Assembly: GCA_040218815.1 (NCBI GenBank)
Contig: JAVJQS010000004.1
Coordinates: forward strand, 620,001 to 684,000
DNA: 64,000 bases
From: JAVJQS01 sp040218815
Lineage (GTDB): Bacteria > Bacteroidota > Bacteroidia > Flavobacteriales_E > Vicingaceae
Direction of reading: 5' to 3'
A model generated the notes under the pieces. That model saw nothing but the letters and a program-made list of their open reading frames with translations. It searched no databases and had not been told where the DNA came from. A program made the position numbers and the translations under genes. Shown here piece after piece: positions 27,409-35,180 of this stretch (positions within the stretch are counted from its first letter, which is position 1; each line of letters starts with the position of its first letter).

Positions 27409-27449
27409 GGAAAAACAAAAAGGCTCAAAACTTTCGTTTTGAGCCTTTT
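27409..27449 (-). terminator. Strong minus-strand terminator beside the tRNA fragment
   Basis: A perfect 14-bp stem (27418-27431 with 27436-27449) has a GAAA tetraloop when read on the minus strand, followed there by TTTTTGTTTTT. It begins three bases beyond the truncated tRNA-Ser 3' end, as expected for the original terminator of that tRNA gene. Confidence 0.75.
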
Positions 27450-27452
27450 GAA

Positions 27453-27469
27453 GCGGAGAAAGAGGGATT
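27453..27469 (-). repeat. Truncated copy of tRNA-Ser 3' end, att-like site
   Basis: Seventeen bases (GCGGAGAAAGAGGGATT on the plus strand) are identical to 29140-29156, the 3' end (acceptor strand and T-arm half) of the intact tRNA-Ser(UGA). Orientation is direct. The rest of the tRNA is absent here. This is the classic outcome of integration into a tRNA 3' end; see findings. Confidence 0.7.
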
Positions 27470-27539
27470 AGATTTATGTTGTTTAACAAACTTAAAGTAT
27501 TGATTATCAATGAATATTTTTAGCTAAATTATAGTCTAC

Positions 27540-27557
27540 TGTTCCGTTTCTGTTCCG
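27540..27557 (+). repeat. Paired TGTTCCG motif, copy 1
   Basis: Two exact TGTTCCG heptamers whose starts are 11 bases apart, 87 bases inside the left att-like repeat. They could be arm-type recombinase sites or regulator sites. Confidence 0.6.
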
Positions 27558-27614
27558 GAATTTTATTCTAGAAACAACTAAAAAACATCATATTTGCTAT
27601 AAATATAAATATAA

Positions 27615-28877
27615 ATGAGTGTAAATGAAAAATCTAACTCGGTAAGAAGTCTTGGAAGAAGACTAAAGAAAAACCAAAAAAGGGGTCTTAAACCTAAACC
27701 TGAAGACTTAAACGAGCTTCAAAATTTTCGAATATCCCATCAAGAAAGTCTAGTTAAGACTTTTGACTTCTTATCTGAAAAAAGCAAGCTTTATCACAAA
27801 GGGTTTATTGCCGTTTTTAGATTAAAAAGAATAGATACTATTTTAAGAAAAATAAATCGACCTAATAGCACTCGATTAGATAGTATGTATGACATCGGAG
27901 GATGCAGAGTTATTGTTGATTCTTACAACCAAATTTTAAAAATTGTAGATGAATTTGAAAAAAGTGATGAATTTGAAGTTGAAAAGCATCTTGATTATTT
28001 TAAAAACCCCCAAACAACAGGATATAGAAGTTATCACCTTATAGTTAAACCAAAATCATGTAGCAAGAAAGTTGAAGTTCAACTTAGAACAACAGCTGTT
28101 CATTATTGGGCGACATTCGTAGAAATTATAGGCTTAACCTTTAATGTAAGGTTGAAAGAAGGAATGAAACATGATGAACTAGATCGTTTTAACCTTTTAC
28201 TTTCTAAAGAAGTGAAAGATTTATCATTTGAGGATAAACAAGAAATAATAAATATAGATCAGAGATTAAATATTTTATCCAAAATGTATAAACTTTTTAA
28301 ATCAAATTATTACATCGCTATTAAAAATTGGGTAACTGCCAATGAAAATAATAAGAGTAGTGATTATATTATTATGGAAGTAGAAAAGAGTAGTTACCAT
28401 CCATCTTTTTCATTCTTTGCGAACCTTAAAGATGCTGAATCAATATACTTTAAGAGATTTGATATTGAAGAAAATACAGAAATGGTTTTGATTAAAATAA
28501 ATAAACAAACATTAAAAAAATTAAAATTAGCCTATTCGAATTATATACTAGCATCTCACCCATTTATAAAGATGTATATAGATATATATATTAGTATTTT
28601 AAATAGAAAAGATATAGAAATTAGACAGTTTTATTCATACAGCATATACCTATATAAATTAATAAAACTTTTTAATTCATCGTTAGATGAAGAATTCAAA
28701 AATGTTGAAAGTTTATTTGAGAATCACAAAAACAGTATTAAAGAAATAAGAGAATGGCTTGCCGATTTAAAAGAAAGAGTTAAATACTTTAGTGAGGTAA
28801 GATCAAAAATGGAAAACTTAAATCCTCCTAAATTGGGATTTGTTCAATGGATAAAAAACTTATTTCAATTTAAATAA
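27615..28877 (+). CDS. RelA/SpoT-domain nucleotide synthetase with unknown C-terminal half
   Basis: 420 residues, not secreted. Residues about 45-180 form a RelA/SpoT synthetase domain: FRLKRIDTILRKI (R69, K71, the ATP loop), DIGGCRVI (D93), the GTP-side TGYRSYH (Y137, H141) and VEVQLRTTAVHYWA (E154, Q156, R158). There is no HD hydrolase, TGS or ACT domain, so it is not housekeeping Rel. The C-terminal 240 residues are mostly helical, Lys- and Ile-rich and not recognised. Small synthetases of this kind make (p)ppGpp or act as toxins (ToxSAS, CapRel). No antitoxin ORF is apparent beside it. AT-richer codons than its neighbours and the att-like flanks suggest acquisition. Confidence 0.8.
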   Translation: MSVNEKSNSVRSLGRRLKKNQKRGLKPKPEDLNELQNFRISHQESLVKTFDFLSEKSKLYHKGFIAVFRLKRIDTILRKINRPNSTRLDSMYDIGGCRVIVDSYNQILKIVDEFEKSDEFEVEKHLDYFKNPQTTGYRSYHLIVKPKSCSKKVEVQLRTTAVHYWATFVEIIGLTFNVRLKEGMKHDELDRFNLLLSKEVKDLSFEDKQEIINIDQRLNILSKMYKLFKSNYYIAIKNWVTANENNKSSDYIIMEVEKSSYHPSFSFFANLKDAESIYFKRFDIEENTEMVLIKINKQTLKKLKLAYSNYILASHPFIKMYIDIYISILNRKDIEIRQFYSYSIYLYKLIKLFNSSLDEEFKNVESLFENHKNSIKEIREWLADLKERVKYFSEVRSKMENLNPPKLGFVQWIKNLFQFK

Positions 28878-28883
28878 ACTTAC

Positions 28884-28901
28884 TGTTCCGATTTTGTTCC
28901 A
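28884..28901 (+). repeat. Paired TGTTCCG motif, copy 2
   Basis: TGTTCCG then TGTTCCA with starts 11 bases apart, just after the synthetase stop. With its flanks it matches copy 1 over about 27 bases with four mismatches. Confidence 0.6.
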
Positions 28902-29066
28902 GAATTCATTAAGCTACTGAATATAAGAGATTTGTTATAGGATTTATTCGAAATACTATTTCTCCGCTATCTTCTAAAAGTCACAATAATTAGAGAAACT
29001 AATCGCTTCCAGTTAATGGAACAGGACTGTTAGTATGCTTAAAATCAAGCATCAAGAAAGATTTGC

Positions 29067-29084
29067 TGTTTCGTAAATGTTCCG
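29067..29084 (+). repeat. Paired TGTTCCG motif, copy 3
   Basis: TGTTTCG then TGTTCCG with starts 11 bases apart, 56 bases inside the right att-like repeat. Confidence 0.5.
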
Positions 29085-29100
29085 TTTTTTAGTCTTAAAA

Positions 29101-29133
29101 CAACGAAAGCCCCAAATAGTGGGGCTTTCGTTG
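29101..29133 (-). terminator. tRNA-Ser terminator
   Basis: A perfect 13-bp stem (CAACGAAAGCCCC with its complement) with a 7-base loop, followed on the minus strand by TTTT. It starts eight bases beyond the tRNA 3' end. Confidence 0.75.
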
Positions 29134-29140
29134 AGTTTTG

Positions 29141-29225
29141 CGGAGAAAGAGGGATTCGAACCCCCGATACCTTGCGGTATGCCAGTTTTCAAGACTGGTG
29201 CATTCAACCGCTCTGCCATTTCTCC
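29141..29225 (-). tRNA. tRNA-Ser(UGA)
   Basis: 85 bases on the minus strand. The acceptor stem GGAGAAA pairs with TTTCTCC, with G as discriminator. The anticodon stem-loop has CCAGT, CTTGAAA, ACTGG with anticodon TGA. A long variable arm follows, as expected for serine, and the T-arm contains GGTTCGAATCC. No CCA is encoded. Its 3' end is the right copy of the 17-bp att-like repeat. Confidence 0.95.
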
Positions 29226-29316
29226 GCGGCAAAAGTAACAAAGCGTTTTAAATAATTGTGAATTTTTTGTGACGAAATTCCATTTTTTCGTGTCTACTAT
29301 ACGTAATTTAGTATCT

Positions 29317-30768
29317 ATGTTAAAAACACTCTCATTAACAGCGCTTTTGCTTGGCTCACTTTTTTTAAAGGCAGGCATAAATCTAACCTTGGATTATGCA
29401 ACTTTTAACATTATTGACGAAAAGCCCTATGTTGAATTATATTTGAACATCAATGGTAACTCAATTTTATATGCGAATACAAAAGATGAGTTGTATCAAG
29501 CTAAAATTGAAATCACCTACCTTATAGAAAAAGGAGAAGAAGTGATAGCATTTGAAAAGTTTCAAATAAATAGTCCTGAATACAAAGCAGAAGACATTAA
29601 GCTTGATTTAATTGATTTAAAACGTATTCCAATAGAAAATGGAGAATACCAACTAACACTTATAGCTAAAGACCTAATAAATAAGGAAAGCCCAGCAACT
29701 GAGGTTCAACAAAAATTAAAAGCCATTAATTTTCCAACAAAAGAAATTTCCTTTTCGGGAATTCAACTGGCAAACCAAGTAACAGCAGCAACTGATAAGA
29801 ATGGAGCATTTGTCAAAAATGGTTTTGATATTATCCCCAATATAACTCATGTATATAAAGAGAATCAAAATCGATTGCATTTTTATGCTGAATTGTATCA
29901 TACAGATAAATCTTTAGGTAAGTCAGCAGCCTTTTTAATAGAATATGCTATTATTGATCCCAAAAGCAAAGAAATTATAGCCAATTTAAGAAGTGTAAAA
30001 CGCCTCAACTCTAATTCAGTAATTCCATTGCTTTATTCTTTCAATTTAAGTGAGCTTCCTTCAGGGGAATATAATCTGCAATTAACAGCTAGGAATAGAA
30101 ATAATGAAAGAATTGCTGAAAAGAACATTACATTTTATCGTATCAATCCAAACCTGATCAATTACTCTTCTGTAAACGCTGAAAATACATTCGTTGATTC
30201 AATTAACAATCCAAAGGAATTGGAGGCTTATATAAAAAGTCTTGCTCCTATTTCTACGCATGATGAATTGATTTTTGCTCAAAATCAATTGGAGTATGGT
30301 GATTTAAAATTTATGCAGCAATATTTTTTAAACTTTTGGAAAACTAGAGACCAAACTAATCCTGAGCAAAAGTGGCTAGCTTATAAAGAACAAGTGATAT
30401 TAGTGGATAAAGAGTTTGGCTATGGCGGTGTTAAAGGTTATACCACTGAGCGCGGAAGAGTTTATTTACAATATGGCCCTCCAAATGCCGTACAAGATGT
30501 GCCTTACGATAGAGACACCTACCCTTATTCCATCTGGCAATATTATAAGCTTCAAGGCTTAACCGATAGGAAAATTGTTTTTTATAGTCCCTCAATGGAA
30601 ATGTTGGGCTATCAAGTTTTACACTCCAACATTAGAGGTGAAGTTTACAATCCAAACTGGGAGCTAGACCTAGTGAGTAAGTCTAATGGAAACAAGAGCA
30701 CACAAGAAGTTATGGAGGGCTCTGTAATAAATGAGCCTGCCAATACTCTTTTTAATAATCCTAGATAA
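29317..30768 (+). CDS. GWxTD domain-containing protein
   Basis: About 483 residues. The start is the ATG at 29317, which gives a proper signal peptide (LKTLSLTALLLGSLFLKAG); an upstream in-frame GTG is not needed. The middle is beta-rich. The C-terminal GWxTD region contains FWKTRDQTNPEQKW, then EFGYGGVKGYTTERGRVYLQ, YGPPNAVQD and YPYSIWQYYKL. GWxTD proteins are secreted proteins common in Bacteroidota with no known activity. Confidence 0.8.
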   Translation: MLKTLSLTALLLGSLFLKAGINLTLDYATFNIIDEKPYVELYLNINGNSILYANTKDELYQAKIEITYLIEKGEEVIAFEKFQINSPEYKAEDIKLDLIDLKRIPIENGEYQLTLIAKDLINKESPATEVQQKLKAINFPTKEISFSGIQLANQVTAATDKNGAFVKNGFDIIPNITHVYKENQNRLHFYAELYHTDKSLGKSAAFLIEYAIIDPKSKEIIANLRSVKRLNSNSVIPLLYSFNLSELPSGEYNLQLTARNRNNERIAEKNITFYRINPNLINYSSVNAENTFVDSINNPKELEAYIKSLAPISTHDELIFAQNQLEYGDLKFMQQYFLNFWKTRDQTNPEQKWLAYKEQVILVDKEFGYGGVKGYTTERGRVYLQYGPPNAVQDVPYDRDTYPYSIWQYYKLQGLTDRKIVFYSPSMEMLGYQVLHSNIRGEVYNPNWELDLVSKSNGNKSTQEVMEGSVINEPANTLFNNPR

Positions 30769-30845
30769 TTATTACACCCTGTTGCATAAATTAACTTGAT
30801 TGTAAGATTAAATTAGTTTTTAAGCACCAATACAATAAGTCAAAG

Positions 30846-30853
30846 TATTTTTG
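30846..30853 (+). promoter_or_regulatory. Possible -7 promoter element
   Basis: TATTTTTG ends five bases before the ATG of the next gene, matching TANNTTTG. No TTG lies at the usual distance upstream, so this is weak. Confidence 0.3.
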
Positions 30854-30858
30854 GCAAA

Positions 30859-31851
30859 ATGAAATCAACTGTAGCCGTAGTTATTTTAAACTGGAATGGC
30901 CAAAAACATTTAGAAACTTTTTTACCTTCTGTTGTAAAGCATTCGAAAAATGCGGTTGTTTATGTTGCCGATAATTGTTCTACAGATGATTCTGTCGTAT
31001 TCTTAGAAGAAAACTACCCCCAACTTAAGTTAATTCAAAATGAATCGAATGGGGGCTTTGCAAAGGGCTATAATGATGCATTAGCAAATCTCACAGAAGA
31101 TTATTTCGTATTGTTAAATTCTGATGTTGAAGTTACTTCAAATTGGATTGAGCCAATTGTTAAATATTTAGAACGCTCTGAAAACGCAATGATTGCACAA
31201 CCAAAGCTCCTCTCCTACCTCGAAAAAGATAAATTTGAGTACGCAGGTGCTGCAGGTGGTTATATTGATTATCTAGGCTATCCATTTTGTAGAGGACGAG
31301 TTTTTCAAGAAATGGAGATCGACAACGGCCAATACGATACCACTACAGAAGTTTTTTGGGCCAGCGGAGCATGTATGTTCATTAAGTCATCCGTATTTAA
31401 AGAACTTGGCGGTTTTGATGAACGTTTTTTCGCACATATGGAAGAAATTGACCTATGTTGGCGAGCCAAAAACTTAGGATATGCTGTTTATGCTATTCCT
31501 AAAAGTGTGGTTTATCATTTGGGTGGAGGTACCTTACAAACCGATAATCCGAGGAAAACCTTCTTAAATTTTAGAAACAGCTTGCTAACCTTAAAGAAAA
31601 ATGATCAATCTGGATTTACTTGGCTCAAAATCTTCATCAGACTACTGCTTGATGGTCTAGCATTTATCAAATTACTTAAGGAATCAGGTTTGAATCATGC
31701 CTTTGCTATTTTAAAAGCACATTTTTCATTTTACGTAATGAAAACACCTAAAATTAAGTCGATGCAAGCCAACTTAGCTGGCATGTATGGTAAAAGCATC
31801 GTATATGCATATTTTTTAAAAGGCAAAAAACGTTTTAATCAATTGAAGTAA
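30859..31851 (+). CDS. Family 2 glycosyltransferase (rhamnosyltransferase-like)
   Basis: 330 residues. GT-A motifs are VVILNWNGQKHLETFLPSV, ADNCSTDDS, the DxD-equivalent LLNSDVEV, and the acceptor region GGFDERFFAHMEEIDLCWR with the ED-type catalytic base. These fit the WbbL-type subfamily, which adds deoxysugars to lipid-linked glycans. It is cytoplasmic. The 3' end overlaps the convergent thioesterase by 13 bases. Confidence 0.85.
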   Translation: MKSTVAVVILNWNGQKHLETFLPSVVKHSKNAVVYVADNCSTDDSVVFLEENYPQLKLIQNESNGGFAKGYNDALANLTEDYFVLLNSDVEVTSNWIEPIVKYLERSENAMIAQPKLLSYLEKDKFEYAGAAGGYIDYLGYPFCRGRVFQEMEIDNGQYDTTTEVFWASGACMFIKSSVFKELGGFDERFFAHMEEIDLCWRAKNLGYAVYAIPKSVVYHLGGGTLQTDNPRKTFLNFRNSLLTLKKNDQSGFTWLKIFIRLLLDGLAFIKLLKESGLNHAFAILKAHFSFYVMKTPKIKSMQANLAGMYGKSIVYAYFLKGKKRFNQLK

Positions 31852-32240
31852 GGCTTCATCAATTCAATAAAAAATTGAGGCGGCTTGCAAGCTTTCCCTT
31901 CTTTGTTCATAAAAAACAAAGTAGTTGATGCTGTAACTAATAATTCATCTTCGCGCTTTACTTCATATTTAAACGTAATTCGATTATCTGGCATTTCCTC
32001 TATATTAGTGACTATTGTAATTTCATCGTCGTAAACTGCAGCCTTAAAATACCTAATATTGAAGTCCCTCACTGGTAACAAATACCCTTTGTCTTCAAGC
32101 TCCCGATAGCTAACTCCAACCATTCTTAGTGCTTCTACTCTACCAACTTCAATGTATTGAGCATAATTGCCATAATAAACGAAACCCATCCGGTCTGTTT
32201 CTGAGTACCTTACCCTTAATTTCGTCGAATGATTTATCAT
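31839..32240 (-). CDS. Acyl-CoA thioesterase, YbgC/FadM-type hotdog fold
   Basis: 133 residues, single hotdog domain. The 4-hydroxybenzoyl-CoA thioesterase signature RYSETDRMGFVYYGNYAQYIEVGR contains the catalytic Asp (split here: RYSETDRMGFVYYG, NYAQYIE). It hydrolyses acyl-CoA; specificity is unknown. The position beside dnaA is typical of Flavobacteriales. Confidence 0.85.
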   Translation of the reverse strand: MINHSTKLRVRYSETDRMGFVYYGNYAQYIEVGRVEALRMVGVSYRELEDKGYLLPVRDFNIRYFKAAVYDDEITIVTNIEEMPDNRITFKYEVKREDELLVTASTTLFFMNKEGKACKPPQFFIELMKPYFN

Positions 32241-32460
32241 ATTTGACCTCTTATTTATTTAATTCAAGCTAAAATATTTCTCGAAACATAGCATAATCTT
32301 TTTTAAAATCAATAGCATTTTGATTTTTTATTTCACTTTTTTCTTCAAATATTTGTCAAGCGATAAACAAAGATATTATTTTATCTCAAAGCACTGTTTT
32401 TCAACAACTTAGGATATTTTCACTGCTGTACAGGAAAACCTAAAATATTTTACAAATTAG

Positions 32461-32492
32461 TTGATTAATCTGACCACCGAGAGATATTTTTG
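32461..32492 (+). promoter_or_regulatory. dnaA promoter
   Basis: TTG at 32461, 21 bases, TATTTTTG at 32485-32492. The predicted leader to the dnaA ATG is about 40 bases. The rest of the 296-base gap is AT-rich with no cluster of DnaA boxes visible. Confidence 0.55.
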
Positions 32493-32536
32493 TTTAAATT
32501 ATCGCCGCTTTATTAATCTCTTTAAACCAAAAAAGT

Positions 32537-33970
32537 ATGAGTAATGACTTTAACCAAGTTTGGCAAAATTGTTTGTCAGTTATTAAAGACAATGTTAGTC
32601 TTCAAAGTTTTAAAACCTGGTTCGAGCCAATTTCTCCGATAAAGCTATCCAATAAGGTACTCACGATTCAAGTACCGAGTCAATTTTTTTACGAGTGGTT
32701 AGAGGAGCATTACATTACTTTACTTCGAAAAACAATTAAGAAAGAGTTAGGAGCTGAAGGCAAATTGGAGTATAGCATTATTATGGAGAATGGACAAAAC
32801 AATCCAAAACCCTACACCGTAAAAATTCCAACCACCAACCGACAAGCATTAAAAAATGAACCTGTTTCTGTGCCCATTGATGTGAATGGTGAAAAAGGCA
32901 TCCGCAATCCATTCATTATTCCAGGCCTCAAAAAAGTAAACATTGACTCACAACTCAACCCCAATTATTCATTTGATAGTTTCATTGAGGGAGATTGCAA
33001 CAGATTAGCTCGTTCTGCTGGTTACGCTGTAGCTAAAAATCCTGGTGGCACTGCCTTTAATCCATTATTAATCTACGGGGGCGTTGGTTTAGGAAAGACC
33101 CACTTAGTGCACTCTATAGGTATTGAAATAAAAAACAATCACCCGAATAAAACGGTGTTGTACGTTTCTTCAGAGAAATTTACCCACCAATTTATTGATG
33201 CAGTAAGAAATGGCAATCAAAACGATTTCATTCATTTTTATCAAATGATTGATGTGTTGATTATTGATGATGTGCAGTTTTTTAGTGGTAAAGAAAAAAC
33301 ACAAGATGTTTTCTTCCACATATTTAATCACTTGCACCAAACTGGCAAACAACTGATTTTAACAAGTGATAAAGCACCTGTAGAACTTCAAGGGATGGAG
33401 CAACGTTTGTTGTCTCGATTCAAGTGGGGGCTTTCAGCAGACCTTCAAAACCCTGAACTAGAAACAAGAATTGCCATTTTGGAAACCAAAATGTACAATG
33501 AGGGCCTAGAGCTGCCTAAAGAAGTTGTAGAATATTTAGCATACAGCATTACTACAAATATTCGTGAACTAGAAGGTGCCTTGATTTCTTTATTGGCTCA
33601 ATCATCACTGAACAAAAAGGCCATTACCTTAGAGTTGGCTAAGCAAATGATTGACAAGTTTGTGAAAAACACAGCTCGTGAGGTTTCTATTGACTATATA
33701 CAGAAAGTAGTGTGCGATTACTTTGATTTACCTATTGAGTTGTTGAAATCAAAAACAAGAAAACGAGAAGTTGTTCAAGCAAGACAAATTGCGATGTTCT
33801 TTGCGAAGAAAATGACGAAATCTAGCTTAGCCAACATTGGAATGCACTGCGGTGGTAAAGATCACGCAACCGTATTGCACGCCTGTAAAACGGTCAACAA
33901 CTTAATCGATACCGATAAACGATTTAGAGGTTATGTTGACGATTTAGAGAAAAAAATAAGCATACAATAA
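32537..33970 (+). CDS. dnaA: Chromosomal replication initiator protein DnaA
   Basis: 477 residues with all four domains: N-terminal helicase-interaction domain, a linker, the AAA+ ATPase with Walker A GGVGLGKTHL (K187) and Walker B VLIIDDVQFF, and the C-terminal DNA-binding domain with the signature HCGGKDHATVLHACK. It binds oriC and opens it. A terminator follows directly. Confidence 0.97.
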   Translation: MSNDFNQVWQNCLSVIKDNVSLQSFKTWFEPISPIKLSNKVLTIQVPSQFFYEWLEEHYITLLRKTIKKELGAEGKLEYSIIMENGQNNPKPYTVKIPTTNRQALKNEPVSVPIDVNGEKGIRNPFIIPGLKKVNIDSQLNPNYSFDSFIEGDCNRLARSAGYAVAKNPGGTAFNPLLIYGGVGLGKTHLVHSIGIEIKNNHPNKTVLYVSSEKFTHQFIDAVRNGNQNDFIHFYQMIDVLIIDDVQFFSGKEKTQDVFFHIFNHLHQTGKQLILTSDKAPVELQGMEQRLLSRFKWGLSADLQNPELETRIAILETKMYNEGLELPKEVVEYLAYSITTNIRELEGALISLLAQSSLNKKAITLELAKQMIDKFVKNTAREVSIDYIQKVVCDYFDLPIELLKSKTRKREVVQARQIAMFFAKKMTKSSLANIGMHCGGKDHATVLHACKTVNNLIDTDKRFRGYVDDLEKKISIQ

Positions 33971-33975
33971 AATTT

Positions 33976-34001
33976 AAAAGCCCTGTATCAGGGCTTTTTT
34001 T
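33976..34001 (+). terminator. dnaA terminator
   Basis: Nine-base-pair stem AAAGCCCTG / CAGGGCTTT with a TAT loop and a run of T after it, six bases after the dnaA stop. Confidence 0.85.
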
Positions 34002-34014
34002 AGCATAAAAAAAT

Positions 34015-34470
34015 ATGAAGGTATTAATGGTTTGCTTGGGAAATATTTGCCGATCTCCAATGGCAGAAGGAATTTTGAGTAAAAAGTTAAAAGACACTAA
34101 CTTAAATGTAAGCGTAGACTCTGCTGCAACCTCAGATTATCATATAAACCAGCAGCCAGATGAACGTGCAATAGCAAATTGCAAAACGCATGGAATTGAC
34201 ATCAGTAATTTAAGAGGTCGTCAGTTTTCAGTGGAAGACTTTGATGAGTTCGATCGCATTTTTGTAATGGACAGCTCCAACTATGAAAATGTTGTTGCCT
34301 TGGCAAGGAATGAGGAAGACAGCAAGAAGGTTCAATTAATCCTAAACTTAAGCCAACCCAACAGCAATATATCTGTTCCAGACCCCTATTTTGGAGCTGA
34401 AGATGGATTTGAGAATGTATATCAATTACTCGATGCAGCTTGCGACATCTTGATTGAAGAGTTAAAATGA
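34015..34470 (+). CDS. Low-molecular-weight protein-tyrosine phosphatase
   Basis: 151 residues. The P-loop CLGNICRSP has nucleophile C7 and R13 (CX5R), and the general-acid Asp is D123 in PDPYFG. Such enzymes dephosphorylate tyrosine kinases of capsule synthesis or protein arginine phosphate. It overlaps the next gene by four bases (ATGA). Confidence 0.9.
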   Translation: MKVLMVCLGNICRSPMAEGILSKKLKDTNLNVSVDSAATSDYHINQQPDERAIANCKTHGIDISNLRGRQFSVEDFDEFDRIFVMDSSNYENVVALARNEEDSKKVQLILNLSQPNSNISVPDPYFGAEDGFENVYQLLDAACDILIEELK

Positions 34471-35180
34471 CAAAAGCACAAGTTTATTTAATACCAAATT
34501 TATTAGGAGATGACTCTTCACCTGATAAAGTGCTTCCTACACACAACAGCTCAGTTATTGAATCGCTAAACAACTTTGCAGTTGAAAATCTAAAAGATGC
34601 CAGACGGTTTTTAGTCAAGCTCGGATTAAAATCAAAGATTGACAGCAGCAGTTTTTATGACTTAAATAAGAAAAGCAGCCTTAATGAGCTTGCTGAATTG
34701 ACTTCAAAAATTAAATCAGGTGAATCAGTAGGCATTATTTCTGATGCAGGTTGCCCTGGGGTAGCAGATCCTGGTGCACTATTAGTAAAATGGGCACATG
34801 AAAATAAAGTTAAGGTAATACCTTTAATAGGCCCCTCCTCTATTTTGTTGGCACTTATGGCAAGTGGTTTAAGCGGACAAGCCTTTGCTTTTCATGGGTA
34901 CTTAAATAGAGATAGCAATAAGCGGAGTCAGCAATTACGAAAAATGGAAGCCGATTCCAAACAATTGAATCAAAGTCAACTTTTCATGGAAACCCCATAC
35001 CGAAATATGGCAATTCTAGAAGACGTTTTAAAAACTTTAAACCCATCTACTAATTTTTGTATTGCCGCCAACATCAGTTTGCCGAATGAATACATTCAAA
35101 CAAAAACCATTCAAGAGTGGAGAAAGGTTCAACTTCCGAACTTACAAAAACAACCGGCCATTTTTTTACTTTTAGCTTAA
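34467..35180 (+). CDS. Tetrapyrrole-methylase family protein, RsmI-like
   Basis: 237 residues of the SAM-dependent tetrapyrrole methylase fold. It has SVGIISDAGCPGVADPGALLV and VIPLIGPSSILLALMASGL, which are the RsmI/YraL hallmarks, and METPYRN. RsmI makes the 2'-O-methyl of C1402 in 16S rRNA. This is the shorter Bacteroidota form that ends in IFLLLA and may have a different target. Its end overlaps the convergent kinase gene by nine bases. Confidence 0.75.
   Translation: MTKAQVYLIPNLLGDDSSPDKVLPTHNSSVIESLNNFAVENLKDARRFLVKLGLKSKIDSSSFYDLNKKSSLNELAELTSKIKSGESVGIISDAGCPGVADPGALLVKWAHENKVKVIPLIGPSSILLALMASGLSGQAFAFHGYLNRDSNKRSQQLRKMEADSKQLNQSQLFMETPYRNMAILEDVLKTLNPSTNFCIAANISLPNEYIQTKTIQEWRKVQLPNLQKQPAIFLLLA

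Larger units (their letters stand above)
27453..29156. mobile_element. Putative tRNA-Ser-integrated mini-island or remnant
   Basis: The segment between the two 17-bp direct repeats is 1.7 kb and holds one gene (RelA/SpoT-type synthetase) and three paired TGTTCCG motifs near its ends. No integrase, relaxase or transposase is present, so it would be immobile, mobilised in trans, or a deletion remnant. Both ends carry a terminator next to the tRNA 3' sequence. The call rests on sequence arrangement, not on a comparison with an empty site. Confidence 0.5.

Noticed and set aside
27453..27469. A second tRNA-Ser gene
   Set aside because: Only 17 bases of the 3' end are present; no anticodon or D arm follows.
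28958..28967. Third att-like core in inverted orientation (ATTTCTCCGC)
   Set aside because: Only about ten bases match the tRNA end, which is too short to separate from chance.
29052..29378. A minus-strand reading frame running through tRNA-Ser
   Set aside because: It is an artefact of translating the tRNA (MAERLNAPVLKTG-type peptide is a well-known false product of tRNA-Ser genes).
32241..32536. Possible oriC next to dnaA
   Set aside because: The gap is AT-rich but has only one weak DnaA-box-like TTTTTCAACA and no cluster of TTATNCACA. In Bacteroidota oriC is often elsewhere. Only the promoter is supported.
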